A stretch of 64,000 nucleotides of DNA from Trogon surrucura (Eukaryota; Chordata; Aves; Trogoniformes; Trogonidae): contig CM036622.1 in NCBI GenBank assembly GCA_020746105.1, forward strand, positions 15,295,987 through 15,359,986. Reading direction: 5' to 3'. Below are positions 12,449-24,480 of this stretch, piece after piece. The notes under the pieces are model-generated. The model made no database searches and was not told where the DNA came from. It saw only the letters and a list, made by a program, of their open reading frames with translations. A program made the translations under genes and the position numbers. Each line of letters begins with the position of its first letter. Positions within the stretch are counted from its first letter, which is position 1.

Positions 12449-12468
12449 CTTTTTTTTTAAAAAAAAAG
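12449..12468. repeat. Perfect 20-bp A/T palindrome
   Basis: C, nine T, nine A, G forms a perfect inverted repeat just to the right of the ancient LINE fragment. It could extrude a small hairpin. It may be simple slippage. Confidence 0.75.
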
Positions 12469-12469
12469 A

Positions 12470-13573
12470 AATGCTGTGCATTCACCTCGAAAAGGACAAG
12501 AGACATCACATCTCTAGAGAACATCACAGAAATAAACCCTTGTGGCTCTGGAGGAAGATACTAAAATTTGACAGTTGATGGTCCAACACTTTCTTATGGA
12601 GTAGCACAGGTCAAATATTCTTTTTCTCATTCATATGAATAAACTTAATCAATTTTAGGATTATATTTATGATCAAAATATGCAGAATTTCTTTTTACTG
12701 GCAGAGCTATTTGGAATAATGCAGTAAATGCCACTAATGCACAGGTTATAGGAGACATTTTGTACAAAGATAATACAAGAATACCCCAAAGACACTTTCT
12801 TGAAAAGTACAATGGCTAATGCTTTGACAGGTTCAAATACAAGCAGTTTAAATACGTTTGCAATGTGACATAAAATCTGATTCACATACTAATAATACTA
12901 TCTAAACGTTCACTATGCCAGCGGCGTGAATGTAAAATGACTGAATGGATGCTGCTGTATATCTGTCAGTAAGAGAGTTCATGTGCCACTTATGTTAGTG
13001 ATGTACAAAAAATATATTACTGAAATACTAAAAATATTGCACTGTAGCTTACTGTATCTGTACTCTCAACAGTGAAATTAGTACTATGCAAAGGGATGCT
13101 TTCAGCAGAAGGGCAATGAATAGAAAACGGGGGTAAGGAGCAAGGTTTTAACAGTGACAGCACTTCAAAGCAATGGGTAGACAATCAAGGGACTCTGAGG
13201 CAGTACCGTGCCATGGCAGAGCCCAAAAGCACCAAGTCCCTACACATTATAGACAGCGTAGTCTCTATACATTATAGACAGGCAAATCTATTTCCTAGAG
13301 CAAATTTTAGTTCTAGACTGCTGTTCTCATCTTTGCTATCCCTTCTCCAAAGTTTTGTCATAATTCCCAATTTTGGCTTTTGTTAATGGAATTGAATTAA
13401 TACTTCATAAATAAAAAAACAAACAATTTTTTTTCTGATTTAATAACTAGCATTTTTCCTGAATGTAGCACTGAAAAAGATAATAAAAATAAAATACTGA
13501 ACAGGCCAGTCCTGAGGAAAACAGGTCATATTGCAATATTTAGGAGAAGGGGGAGAAACAAACAAATAAATAA
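12470..13573. other. Unique AT-rich stretch
   Basis: No gene supported. It includes a short tandem duplication (13241-13281) and nothing else that I can name. Confidence 0.55.
13241..13281. repeat. Two-copy tandem repeat, period about 25 bp
   Basis: The 16-mer TACACATTATAGACAG at 13241-13256 recurs as TATACATTATAGACAG at 13266-13281, one mismatch apart. The spacer between them is also similar in part (AGTCTC against AAGTCCC). Confidence 0.7.
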
Positions 13574-13650
13574 AATCATAGAATGGCCTAGGCTGAAAGG
13601 GACCTTAGAGATCATTTAATCCATTTGCTTGCTGCCCAAACCAAATGCAT
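13574..13650 (-). mobile_element. CR1 LINE tail fragment
   Basis: On the plus strand AATCATAGAATGGCCTAGG, GAAAGGGACCTTAGAGATCA and a TTTAATCCATTTGC stretch match the final ~75 nt of a CR1 copy in reverse orientation. Only the tail is left. It is bounded on the left by an AAATAAATAAAA stretch. Confidence 0.75.
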
Positions 13651-15525
13651 GTCTCAGGATGAAAAGGCCTGAGCAGTAACTATCAGATTCATTTCAAAAA
13701 CATTCATCTGCTATTTGATATGATGTCAAAAGTAATTAAAAGCCTACCTTCCTCTCCAGGTATAGGTTTCTTAAATATATATGTCAAAAAAGTCATACAT
13801 AAATAATTTCAGAAGTATTTACATGGTTAAGCAGGTTTTGCTGGAACATAAATTTAAATCTTAGTCTCCTGTAATAATGTGGGAGCTATACTTTGCAAAA
13901 GGAACCAAGGATCAGAAGGCAGTTTTAAATCAGATTTTTCCTCCATCTATCCCTGTTTATTGTGAGGATGGTATTTTTCCTCAAAGATTAGCTACTAAAA
14001 AAGACACACCTATTGTTTCACACAAGTGTTTATTAGCTGTATTTTTCACAAATTAAAGTTTCAGCAAGCTTGACATTATTTTCCCCTTGATTCTGGTACA
14101 TAACGTTCAACATGAATTAATGGATAATTCCCTGAATACATTACAAAAGGAACCAAAATAATTATTTGTTCTCCCTCATTTTATTAAAATAAATGTAGAT
14201 GACAATTCTTTAATTCACACTACATGCAGCTATGATGTGGTTCTTAGTTTATTTTCCCAGAATGAGATCTTACTGTAGCCAGATGCTGCCACCCCCACCC
14301 ATGCATTTCTCATCTTGTTATGATGTGTAAGCACTGGGTGGAAAAGCAAGCATTTTTTTCTAACAGTCTTGCCTACAATACACTCTGCCATTATTTATAC
14401 TATTTTAATAATCTTTTTTTTTTCTTTGTCCATTTAAAAAAATATATTTACCTACTTTCATTTTGGTTTTCCTATATAAATTAATTTGGGGGGGCTAAAA
14501 CTCAAAGGCATTTCAGGCTCCATTATTACATTCAAAATTTTGCCAGGGAAATAGAATACATACCTACTGCCAAATAGCCACTAAAATAGCCCATGTAATC
14601 AGCTTGCTTGAAGCATGCTAGCTTTTTCTTAATTTAATTAGTAATGGTTTGTCACTTATACCATGACTGCTCACTACATTTGGGATTTGTTGAGAACACG
14701 GAATTCAGAAATATCAGATTTGTTATCAGGCAGATGAAATTTATAGTTTCTTAATTTTTACAATTAATACTTGTAAATCTGACATTTAAATTACTTGTCT
14801 AGAAGCCCCAAATTGTATGAGGTGCTGCTCATGAATAACACTAAGGATTAGACTTCCAGAGAGCTGATATAATCCACACATGCACTTTAAAAATAATTCA
14901 GTTTTACCAAAAGAACCAAAGACTCTCTTAAAACAGCTACGTTCAAGATGTCTGAGAAAACTTTCAGAGAATTTTGAATACAGAAATGAACATAATGGAG
15001 CTAAAAATTAAAACACTGATAGCGGTTCCAGGCATGCACAGTCAAATAGCAGAGAAACGACTGCAAGTTACAAAACTGAATTACAAATGTAAAAAGTCCC
15101 AATCTAAACCTCAACATTTACAATTGCCAGGAGAAGGTTTTTCTGTTCAAATATCAAGAAAATCAAGGCACATTTTTTAAAGTCAATCAAAATAAAATTT
15201 GAGGACAAGTAATAGCAGTTATTTAATGAAATTATCAGGAAATCTCAGGAATCATCCCAAAGGCATCTTGATGAAATGTATTTAAAAATGACTGAAATCT
15301 CAGCTGCCCAGAGATGGTGCTGGAGCAGGAAACAGCTGAAATATTGAAAGAGTAAATCTTTACCACAGCAATCCTGCTTCAAACCATAGTTCAAGAACAC
15401 TCAGAGTTTTCCCTTTTTAGGGTGCCCTTGAACAGACAAGAGGAAACACATTATTTGAGCAACACTCTCCTATCCCCAAGCAACAACTAGAGAGCATACT
15501 CTGGAAGATGTCATCTGTCACTTCT

Positions 15526-15844
15526 TCAGTCTCCTGTTTTCATCAAACTTCTTAAATTTACCTCCTGCAACAACGTAATGCAGTGGAGCACAGCAGGCAG
15601 TCGGCTGAGGGCAGATACAAGACAGCACATGCCGGCTGTGTGGCCAAAGTGGGCAACAGCTCTATGCAAACATCCAGCAGCATTCAGCTCCTTCAGCCTC
15701 TCCCCAGGTTGGCACAGGTCTTTAGAGTTGACATTGCTGTGCCCAGCAATCAAGAAGAGCTGTTCAGTCCCCCGATATAACTGGATAGGTCTGTTGCTGC
15801 ATTTCCAAGCTCTTGCCTCAACTGGAAGAGGGAACCACCCAGTC
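15526..15844 (-). other. GC-richer patch with exon-like bounds, unidentified
   Basis: On the minus strand the sequence stays open from about 15840 to 15526 in one frame. It includes LYRGTEQLFLIAGHSNVNSKD and then LNAAGCLHRAVAHFGHTAG, which resembles ankyrin repeats only loosely (VNSKD, AAG.LH.AVAHFGHTA). A CTCTTCCAG acceptor lies near 15826 and a GAG/GTAAAT donor near 15559. The plus strand is also open for 97 codons, so low stop density from composition is a real alternative. It could be a decayed ankyrin-type sequence, a lineage-specific exon or chance. Confidence 0.15.
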
Positions 15845-17260
15845 CAACACAGGCTAAGGGAGAACAGCTAAGGTAGGAGTTACGCTGCATTGTCAAGATC
15901 TTCGTGTTGGCTGCCCTTGACACCTCCTAATCTTTTGGCATGAGCGAGCTGCATGGCCAGAAAACATCATTTCACGTGGAGAAAGCCCTATAGCATTCCT
16001 ATGGATTTATTTTTTTCCAGGTAAAATTAAACAAACCACATAACTCTGATCTCCTTTTAACATAAGCACAAGCAACAAGAGAGAGCAACTATCTAGAAGT
16101 GCCAGATTTTTCCAATACTATTACTTGAAAATATGTTGCAAATATATCCACACCATTTATCGGTGATACAAATCCATGCAGTTATACCTAATTACATTAA
16201 CATTGCCTAAAATCAAGCACTGGACCAGGAAGTATTTGTCTTCTCCTGGTAGGCTGAGAGATCTGACACACATGTCAAAAATGCTGCTTTGAACTGATTG
16301 TGCTTTCTCCAAACACCATGAGCTAAAACTTTATGTGGATTTGGGAGTGGGGGGCAGAAGTTCAAGAAAAACTTTGCCTAAGAAATTATTTTATTGCCCT
16401 CATCCTTTCAGCACCAGCCTTCAAATTACAACAGCACAGAATTGCAGAATAGTAGAAACTTACAAGAGGCGTTAAATACTCACATTTCTATTTCTACATG
16501 CTTCTACTATTTGGTAGTAGCTACAAAAAGGCAAGGTTACTGTAATATTTGTAACAACATCTCCTTTTTGCCATTTATCTCAATTTCAGTGCTTCAATTT
16601 TTTTCCTAGTAGTCAAGCAACTGAAAAAAAATCAATCCACCTGCACGCAGTTTGATGGTTCTACCTCCATGTAGTATGTCAAGCAGAGACATTTAAGAGA
16701 TGATACTCCCAGTCAGAGAAGGCAACTGGTCACCACTTCTTAGAATATAGCCATTACCCGTGGTACAGCATGTAATAAACAACATCATCTTTTTGTACCT
16801 CTAGAGGTAGATGTTGGCTGCTAAGGGCTTCCATACAGTTAGTCTCTGCTTCAGCCTAGGCACAGAAAATTCACCAGAGCTACCGAAAGAAAAAAGGTTG
16901 AAAGAATGCAACTTTACAGAAGTCAGGGTTTTTAGAGGGGTATGGATAAAATTCATAATTATATTCATCACTTCAGTCTATTTTCAGAACTCAGTTTCTC
17001 AGGTTACTAGGTGTCACTCAAGATCTCAGTAATTTAGCAGCTTGTTCCAATTCCTTATAGAGGTTTAACACCTTTGGTGTGAGTATTAACACTGTAGCAG
17101 TATTCACAACATGTTGAAATTTAATGCACTTTATTTTCTCTAATTACGAAGTCATTACCAGCATGTAGAAAGGCATGTAATTGATTAGAAACAACATACT
17201 GCTACATAAATAATGTACTTGAGAAGCATGCCTTAGATGGTAACCCAGTAACATGCCATT

Positions 17261-17281
17261 AAAAAAAAAAAAAAAAAAAAA
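17261..17281. repeat. Poly-A run, 21 nt
   Basis: An uninterrupted A-run followed by ATT units. No source retrocopy is visible to its left. Confidence 0.8.
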
Positions 17282-19473
17282 TTATTATTAGCCTATGAAT
17301 TGGAGCCTAATTTCTCTGCAAGGAAACCTTTATCAATTTATAATTTAGTCACGATGAATAACAACTTTTTTCATATCTTCCTGGCATTTGCTAAAGATCA
17401 GACTGACGAGGCCAAAATATTTCAGTCCAGTGACTGCACACCATTATCAAGTCTACACTTCCATGTCAGCAATAGCATACAGCCTCACTACAGAAGACCA
17501 AACTTCAAACTTGAGCAAATTGTTTCTCATCTTCATTTTGTGGGAAGATTAAGTTGTTGAGGGTTTTTAGTGGAAAAATATAACGCCCTTGCCCTGCACC
17601 TAGTAAGACCTGTGACTGACTGGTGAAGCAACAGTGAGACAGATGTCAGGCTCTCCCAGTTTTTTTCTGCATGGCTGCCTTGCCCCCATGAAGTGGAAAA
17701 CAGCTCCAGGTCTTCACTCTGTCCTGAGGGTGACAATCTGAGGATAATCTAGCTCCCTTATTCCACAAACGCGACTCTTAAAAAGCAATCCCAGGCTAGC
17801 CAACTAAAAGAGCTTCAACTGCTACAGTGATACCAATGCTTGAACCGTGCTGTGCTTCCCCTCTCCTCTGTGTTACAATAAAATGCCATTTCTTTTCAGA
17901 AACCCCCAGGAGCTTTCTGAGGTCTTGCTTGCTAATGAGCCATCATAAGCTCAAAGACAGCTGAATACAATTGCACATATTTTAACAGCAAATGTTAATA
18001 ATCTAATTACTGTGAATCACAGTTCAGGGCTAGATTCAAACTGTGGTTGAATCTACCATCTCGCTCATATGCACTTGCCTCAGAATGAGCCACTTGGAAT
18101 TAATATTTAAAACAAAAACATTCAGCTTGGCAACCTTTACTTCCCGACTTGCACTCACTTGTCACTGTAAACAGAATATTTTAATGCTGCAGTTTGGTTT
18201 GTTAAAAATTAGGAAATGCACAGTGAAAGCTCTCCTCCCTAGTATAAAATTTCCTATGAATGAAGTTCAACTTTAAAAAGCTTAACACAAAACCAGAGAA
18301 ACATTATTCCTTGTGTAAATTTCAAGCATTGCTGATAAAGATAATGGCTATCAAAGGAAACCTTTATAAATGCCATTATTCTTCTTATCTGCTTTACATT
18401 AGATTGCCTCAGAAAGATAAAAGCATCCTCACCACCTCTCCCAAAGGTACCCAAGAGTAAAAAAAAAAATAATCTAAATTCATTTACACCAGAACTAAGT
18501 AGAATACAAAACATTCACGTAGGTCTTACTAGAGATTGAAGAGCTATCCACTAGGCCACAACAGGCAGCTGGGCTGCAGATGAAGAAGGAGATGGTGGGA
18601 TCCACAGCTTACAACCTGAGCAGACACAGCACAACCTACATAACATTACCGTAAAGATCACCTTAATTCATCTCAGAAAAGCCACTCTAGGTCTGACTCC
18701 TACTTAAACAGAAAGGACTTGATTTCAAGAGAAATTATCAGTAGCAGCTGCTTCAGGCGCAAACTCCTGCAGCTTTAGACAGGGCTGGGTAATAAACTTC
18801 CAGACATTCAAGTAGCTCTATCAAGATGCACTTTACAAATCAATAAGAGCCCTCACTACCTATCTATTAGTCTGAGAGGACTTATCTGAGCACAGAGCAA
18901 TATGCTTCTATCCCAGTCTGTGAACGCCAGTAATCACCAAAACCTGAAGCATCAGAAAGAGAGGGGCATCTTTGACAGATTTTTCCACATATACTTTTCT
19001 TGATTGATGAACCATCTTAGCCTCGTTTTGTTTTGTTCTGTTCCTTCTCTTTACAAAAACAGTATTAGTTCCCCTGTTTATCTACGGTCAATCTACATAT
19101 TGAGGAAGGGCTGCAGGAAAATGAGGCAGCTTCAGCAGGTCTCAGTCCCGATCAGGCAGTACATATTCCCACCGTGCAGCCTCTCTAGTACTTCCCAGCA
19201 TGTCTAGATCAGACAAACTAGGCCAGGAGCTGATTTGGAAACCCCAGATTTAACTTCATCCACACGGTCAGAGGACTAAGTTCTATAGCTCCAGCTAACC
19301 CAAAATACTGCTTTTCCCTTCTTTTCCCATCCATCTTTTTAAACAAGGCCTGCTAGATTTGTCTTAATGCTGTTTGGTTTTTTTTTTCTTGACTCATTTT
19401 TGCCTGAAAGTCAAAAGACAAATGAAAAACTATTAAACAAAAGCCATAACACACCAGATAGTGGCTTTCACAA

Positions 19474-19900
19474 AACACAGAATTGTTGAGGTTAGAACAG
19501 AAGCCTGTAGGTCATCTGGTCCACCCTCCTGGCTCAAGCAGGGCCACCTACAGCCAGTTGCCTAGAATCATATCTAGACAGCTTTTGAATATCTCCAAGG
19601 ATGGGGAGACACCACAACATCCTTGAGGAACCTGTGCCAGTGCTCGGTCACCCTCACAGTGAGAAAGAGTCTTCTGATGTTCAGATGTGGAGTCTCCTGT
19701 CTTTCAGATTGTGCCTATTGGCCTCTGGTCCCATCACTGGGAACCACTGAAAAGAGTCTGGCTATGTGTCCTTTATATCATTTAGGTATTTATGCACACC
19801 TATGAGATCCCACTAGAGTCTTCTCCAGCCTGAACACTCTCAGCAATGTCAGCCTTTTCTCACAGGAGAGATATTTGTCAGCCAGTAAAACCCTCTCTGT
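19474..19900 (-). mobile_element. CR1 LINE fragment, moderately diverged
   Basis: The plus strand begins AACACAGAATTGTTGAGG and continues through the CR1 3' blocks in reverse: GTCATCTGGTCCACCCTCC, CTTGAGGAACCTGTGCCAG, CGGTCACCCTCACAGTGAG, GCCTATTGGCCTCTGGTCC, and a TGAGATCCCACTAGAGTC segment. There is no continuous ORF2 frame. It is older than the copies at 5 kb and 9 kb but younger than the L3-like one. The right edge near 19900 is approximate. Confidence 0.8.
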
Positions 19901-21400
19901 CCACAAAACATGCCTAAAAAAAAATGACCTTGCACTATCCTGTTTAACACATATTGTGGCATCAATGTTTGATAATGAATGATCGTGATAACGGCACAAG
20001 AGAAGCTCTGCAATTCTGGTATTTGGAGGAACTGCCAGTTTGGAGGAACAAAACCACAGAGATGTACAAATGAAATGTATTTTAAAATGAGCAATATGGT
20101 GTAGATTAGGAACAACGCTTCCCATTGACAGAACTTGTTAAAGAATAATATTTTTCTTTATTCAACAGTACAGTCGTTTTCAGGATTTGCTGGAGCCTCA
20201 CCATATACAGCTCTCCAGCCCATTTCCATTGGATAAGGTGGCTGGAGTGCTCAACAGCCCAGCAAGGGGCAGGTGAGGAGGGCTGGGTGTCCCAATAAGG
20301 TCAGGTTTCTCACAGTCCCTGGAAGCCCCCGTGGTCACAACCAGCTCATTCCGAAGCACGCAGGTTCAAAGATCACTGCGAAGTACAAAGAGCAGAGCTC
20401 ACTTCATTGCCCACAAATGAACCTTTACCATATTTTACCCTCATTTGAGCACCACCAGTGTTGCATTTTAAAGCTATGCAAAAATCAATCCACAAAGATT
20501 TGTAAGTGATTAACAGGTATTTTTCAACTTACTGAATGAGAAGAAGAAGAATTTCATACAGCCTTCACTGTATCTGTTCAATTATTTGAACATCAATAAA
20601 CGCAACCACAGGAGTTCCATACCTAAGGACCCAGGAAAGAGTTTTCATATTCATATATTCCTCTTCGCATAAAAAGGTAATATCTTTGATGGAATATTGT
20701 TAAATATTGCATGCAGGAGTTAGTTCTTAATGTTTAAAACCAGTAACTTATTTAGATTTCATTTTTATTTAAAGGCTTCTGATAATGTCAACAGTTGAAA
20801 TAATGCAAACAGACTGTCCTCTTCTTGTCATTTCCCTTCCTGTGTTCCTATATATCCTCTAAGTAAGATCCTCAACAAGGGACAAGTCATACGTAAATTT
20901 ATTTTGCAGTTTGGGATTGTGCTAAATAATTACTAACAGAAATGTATTATTTAGCTTCAGGCTATCTCACTGCATTAGAATTAAATGGCAACTATTTGCT
21001 CTTTCAGTGGTGGCAAGAACCGCTGAGCTGATGTCAGCATCATTTTGAATGTCATTATCGCAGTCTCTGGCTCTTTAGAAGGAGCAGGCAGATTTATTTA
21101 CAACCTAGTGAAAGTCTCACATTTCTTTGAGCATGACACCATAGGAAATATCTTTCTTATTCTAGATAACAAAAAGTATATTAATATTATTATAAGCTAT
21201 ACCTTCATTAAGAAGGCTGCTATGACATTCCCATTTCTCTGGGAAAACTCATTATCACATGCCATTTAAGCACCAACAGGCAACTGTGCATATTTACCGT
21301 GAGGGAAGCGCCAGAAAGCAGAATACTCTCTTGAGTGCTTGCCAGAGGGCCATGTGGCACATGCCCAGATCTGGTGTTAAGGGTTGTGAGGGTTTTAATC

Positions 21401-21435
21401 CCTTTTTTTTTTTTTTTCTTCTCTTTCCCCCCAGA
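21401..21435 (+). repeat. Pyrimidine tract ending in CAG
   Basis: CC followed by 15 T, then CTTCTCTTTCCCCCCAG. It would serve well as a 3' splice site on the plus strand, but I see no paired donor or protein-like exon downstream. It is best recorded as a simple tract. Confidence 0.6.
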
Positions 21436-24239
21436 AATACCAGTGGAAGAGTAACAAGAGACCACACAAGTCTGAACCCCAGCTGTTACACTCTTTGGAA
21501 AGATACCAGAACCACCAGCACCAAGCACTCCTACTGACAGGTGGAATAGGCTGAAGAAATACGAGGACTGAAACACGCGACTGGTTGTTTTTCATGGTTA
21601 GCGACACCACAGTTAAAAGGTACAAGACTTGCAGCGCTGCAGGCACTACCAAGTCATGCTGAAAATATCCTCTCCATATATTTCCTTCCAAGGAGAAAGT
21701 GCCTGCAGCCTCGGCCATTTGGACAGAATCTTTCCACAACATCCTACTCCATCTGTGAGTATTAGTGTCACAATCTGGCCATAAATTAGTAGTTTCTAAA
21801 GCTAATTGAGCATATATAAAGACACACACTCTCCTATCTCCATCTCAACTGATGCCATCCTCTCTTTTTGGTCTTTATTAATTACGGTATTCAGGATGGA
21901 AATATTGCAACAATGCATTCAAAACACATTGCAGACTAAATTTTCATGAAGCCAATCAATACAGAGTAGTATTCTCTTATGGATTCATAGCAAAGGGGGA
22001 GGTTGTTTTCAGTGCCTGGCAACACATCTTTTTCGCAAGCAAAACACTGCCCATCCAGCCCTTAATGTTGCCTTGGCGTATGCACAGTCTCTCTCCCTTC
22101 TTTCCTCAGGTTTGTCTCGACTCACATTGAGACTGAAAGCCCTTTAGCCTAATCCTGTCACAAAAATGAAGCAGACAAACTTTGCTCTAACATAAGAACG
22201 TAATCCTTTATGGACACTGGAGCAAAAAAATAAAGTTCCTGAATCTGAACGCCATCTTAGCAAAGTCTTCCTCTGTTACAGGGCAGAATAAGATCAGGTT
22301 CCTTCTGGAAATGTCATTAATAGTTTTGTCATGCCTTTCTACCTCTGCCTTCTTCAACTTAGGCAGGTCATCCAGCTCTAAAATAGAGAATGAAATGCAA
22401 ATATTCTCAGACTTCTTTAATTGCAGTTCAAGGTAAACTTTAGACTCGCCCTTCTAGCTAGACACATAATACCAAAAGACGGGAAAAAAAATTGAGGGCT
22501 GTTCGATGATCATCAAATATTAAAACCTATCCTTGTATTCTGCATGCCCATTCCCTAGAGGAGGTTTGCAAACAGTATAATATTTAAGTTAAACTGCTTC
22601 AGGCAGAGGCAGCTGAAGACTGCCACTACTTCGTAATTGATGTTCTTACATTTTAAAATGACATTTTTCCATCATCCACAGGCCAAACATATATTGGCTT
22701 TTAGAAGGCAGTATACAAAAAACAATAATCACAATATTTATCATTCAGTTCCCAGGCTTTTTGCTATTTTGATAAATACATGGTCAGCATGTGTTGGCTT
22801 TCAGTCAAATACAGATTAAAAGCATCTTTTTTTGTTGCTACTGCCGATATTAAATCTACTTGAAGCAGACGGGGATACATCCATTCTCCTACTCATTATA
22901 TAAAGATAAACAAAGGGAACACATTCACAGGGCTAGATATTGTTGCCAACCCAATTATTCCTTCAGCCTCCAACTACTATTCTTATTTGGACCCATATTC
23001 AGCCAATTACTACTGCAAATATTGCCAGGCAATGGACAAGTGAAGGGATAGAGCCATCTAAGAGGTAAAGGCAAAAACTGTTTAGTGGAAATTAAATATT
23101 GATTAAATACTAATTAAAATGCTATATTATGGGGTTTCTTTAACGCTTAACCAAAAAGAAATTAATGTAAAAAATGTAAATTCTGTATTTTAACAAGATC
23201 TCTGATGAAGGCGTGCCGTTCAGTCTCTTATATTCAGAGCAGATGGTTGATCTGACTTTGGTTTCATTAACGTATACAACATAATAAATGGGAAGCATCT
23301 ACAGGGCACAGCTTACTCCCTAGTTTATTTCACTCTCTGGATTCAAACACAGCCGTAGTGGCCTAGCAGAGATATCCCCACAGATGGGTATCACACAGAA
23401 AGCATTACCAATGAATAAAGCTGCACATAAGCAGCTAAGTAACTTCTAATATATTTACAAGGGCTCAAGTGCGTCTCCTCTTGCCATCCGTTTTAATAGA
23501 GTCCAGGCTCAGCAACACACCTCGAGCATCAGCAAATGAGCAAACGAAGGAAACAACTCATGTACCATGAAAGGAGTGGCAAAGCACTGTCCACTTCTCA
23601 TGAGGAAAAAACCAAATGTGAAGAGAGAAAATAAAGGAAGCAAGTTTTGAGAACTTCATTAGGAGAGAGCATTTTGTAATCAACAGAAGGAAACACAAGA
23701 GGGCCAGCAAAAGCTTCTCCTGTTAAGACGAGAAACAGTCCCACTGCTTCAAGTAGCAGCACCTGTCACCAGTGCAAAGAAAAAGCCCTATGCCACTGGT
23801 GACAGTATTTCACATATTGTCACCTTCTCAGTGACACCTGTCGTGAAGGAAAACTAAGATTTTCCATAGTCAGGATATGTTAAAACAAACAAAAGCTACA
23901 AAAGGGAAATGCCACTGAAAACCCAAGAGAGAGAACAGAAGTGATCAGCTGAGCAGTGGGGGCATTGTTTTGTCACCTTCACTCTTGACTAGGTAAAGGA
24001 GCTGTTGACTAGGAAAGGCAGCAGGGACCAGGGACACCAAGTTCAAGTTTGGCCAGTAACAGCAAGTCCTGCAGCATCTGCTTTTGAGCTTTCTCTCCTC
24101 TCTGGTACTCTCAGAGAGTCTGCAGCTGCCTCAGACTTAACACTGTATCAAACTGGTAGTAATAAGCAGATCCTCCTACCTCTCCACCCTCAAAGATGGT
24201 TGTAACTTTAAGTCAAAATACTTAAACATATGTCACATT

Positions 24240-24480
24240 TGATTTTCTTAAGTGATTAGTATATTAGTAATCAGATTGAGAAGTTGATTAACAAATTGAA
24301 TATCTGATTAGCTCCTTCCATGATGCAAAGAATTAGATATTAATCAAAGCTTGTAGGAGATAAGCACCACCATCCTCACACTCAAACCAAGCACCTGCAT
24401 TTCACAAGGGGAAAAATAATTGTTATTAAACCCAATGAACTGTAGCTCTTTGATTAGTTCCAGGAACTTTTTTCTCGTCT
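24240..24480. promoter_or_regulatory. Cluster of homeodomain-type cores (candidate)
   Basis: Within about 240 bp there are many ATTA/TAAT cores in GATTA or TAATC context, for example AAGTGATTAG, AGTAATCAGATTG, GTTGATTAACAA, CTGATTAGC, TATTAATCAAAG, TTTGATTAG and TCTAATCAAGG. ATTA is common in AT-rich DNA, so this is suggestive only. A homeodomain or paired-type enhancer is one possible reading. Confidence 0.2.

Larger units (their letters stand above)
13651..19473. other. Unique AT-rich stretch
   Basis: No gene supported. Within it lie a GC-richer patch open in several frames (15526-15871), an A-run at 17261-17281, and an AT-rich piece near 14600-14800 with TTAATTTAATTAGTAATGG that could be a homeodomain-type regulatory element. 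Confidence 0.45.

Noticed and set aside
21395..21829. 144-codon minus frame ending in a Lys-rich tail
   Set aside because: The Lys run comes from the T15 tract and the rest has no domain or splice support.
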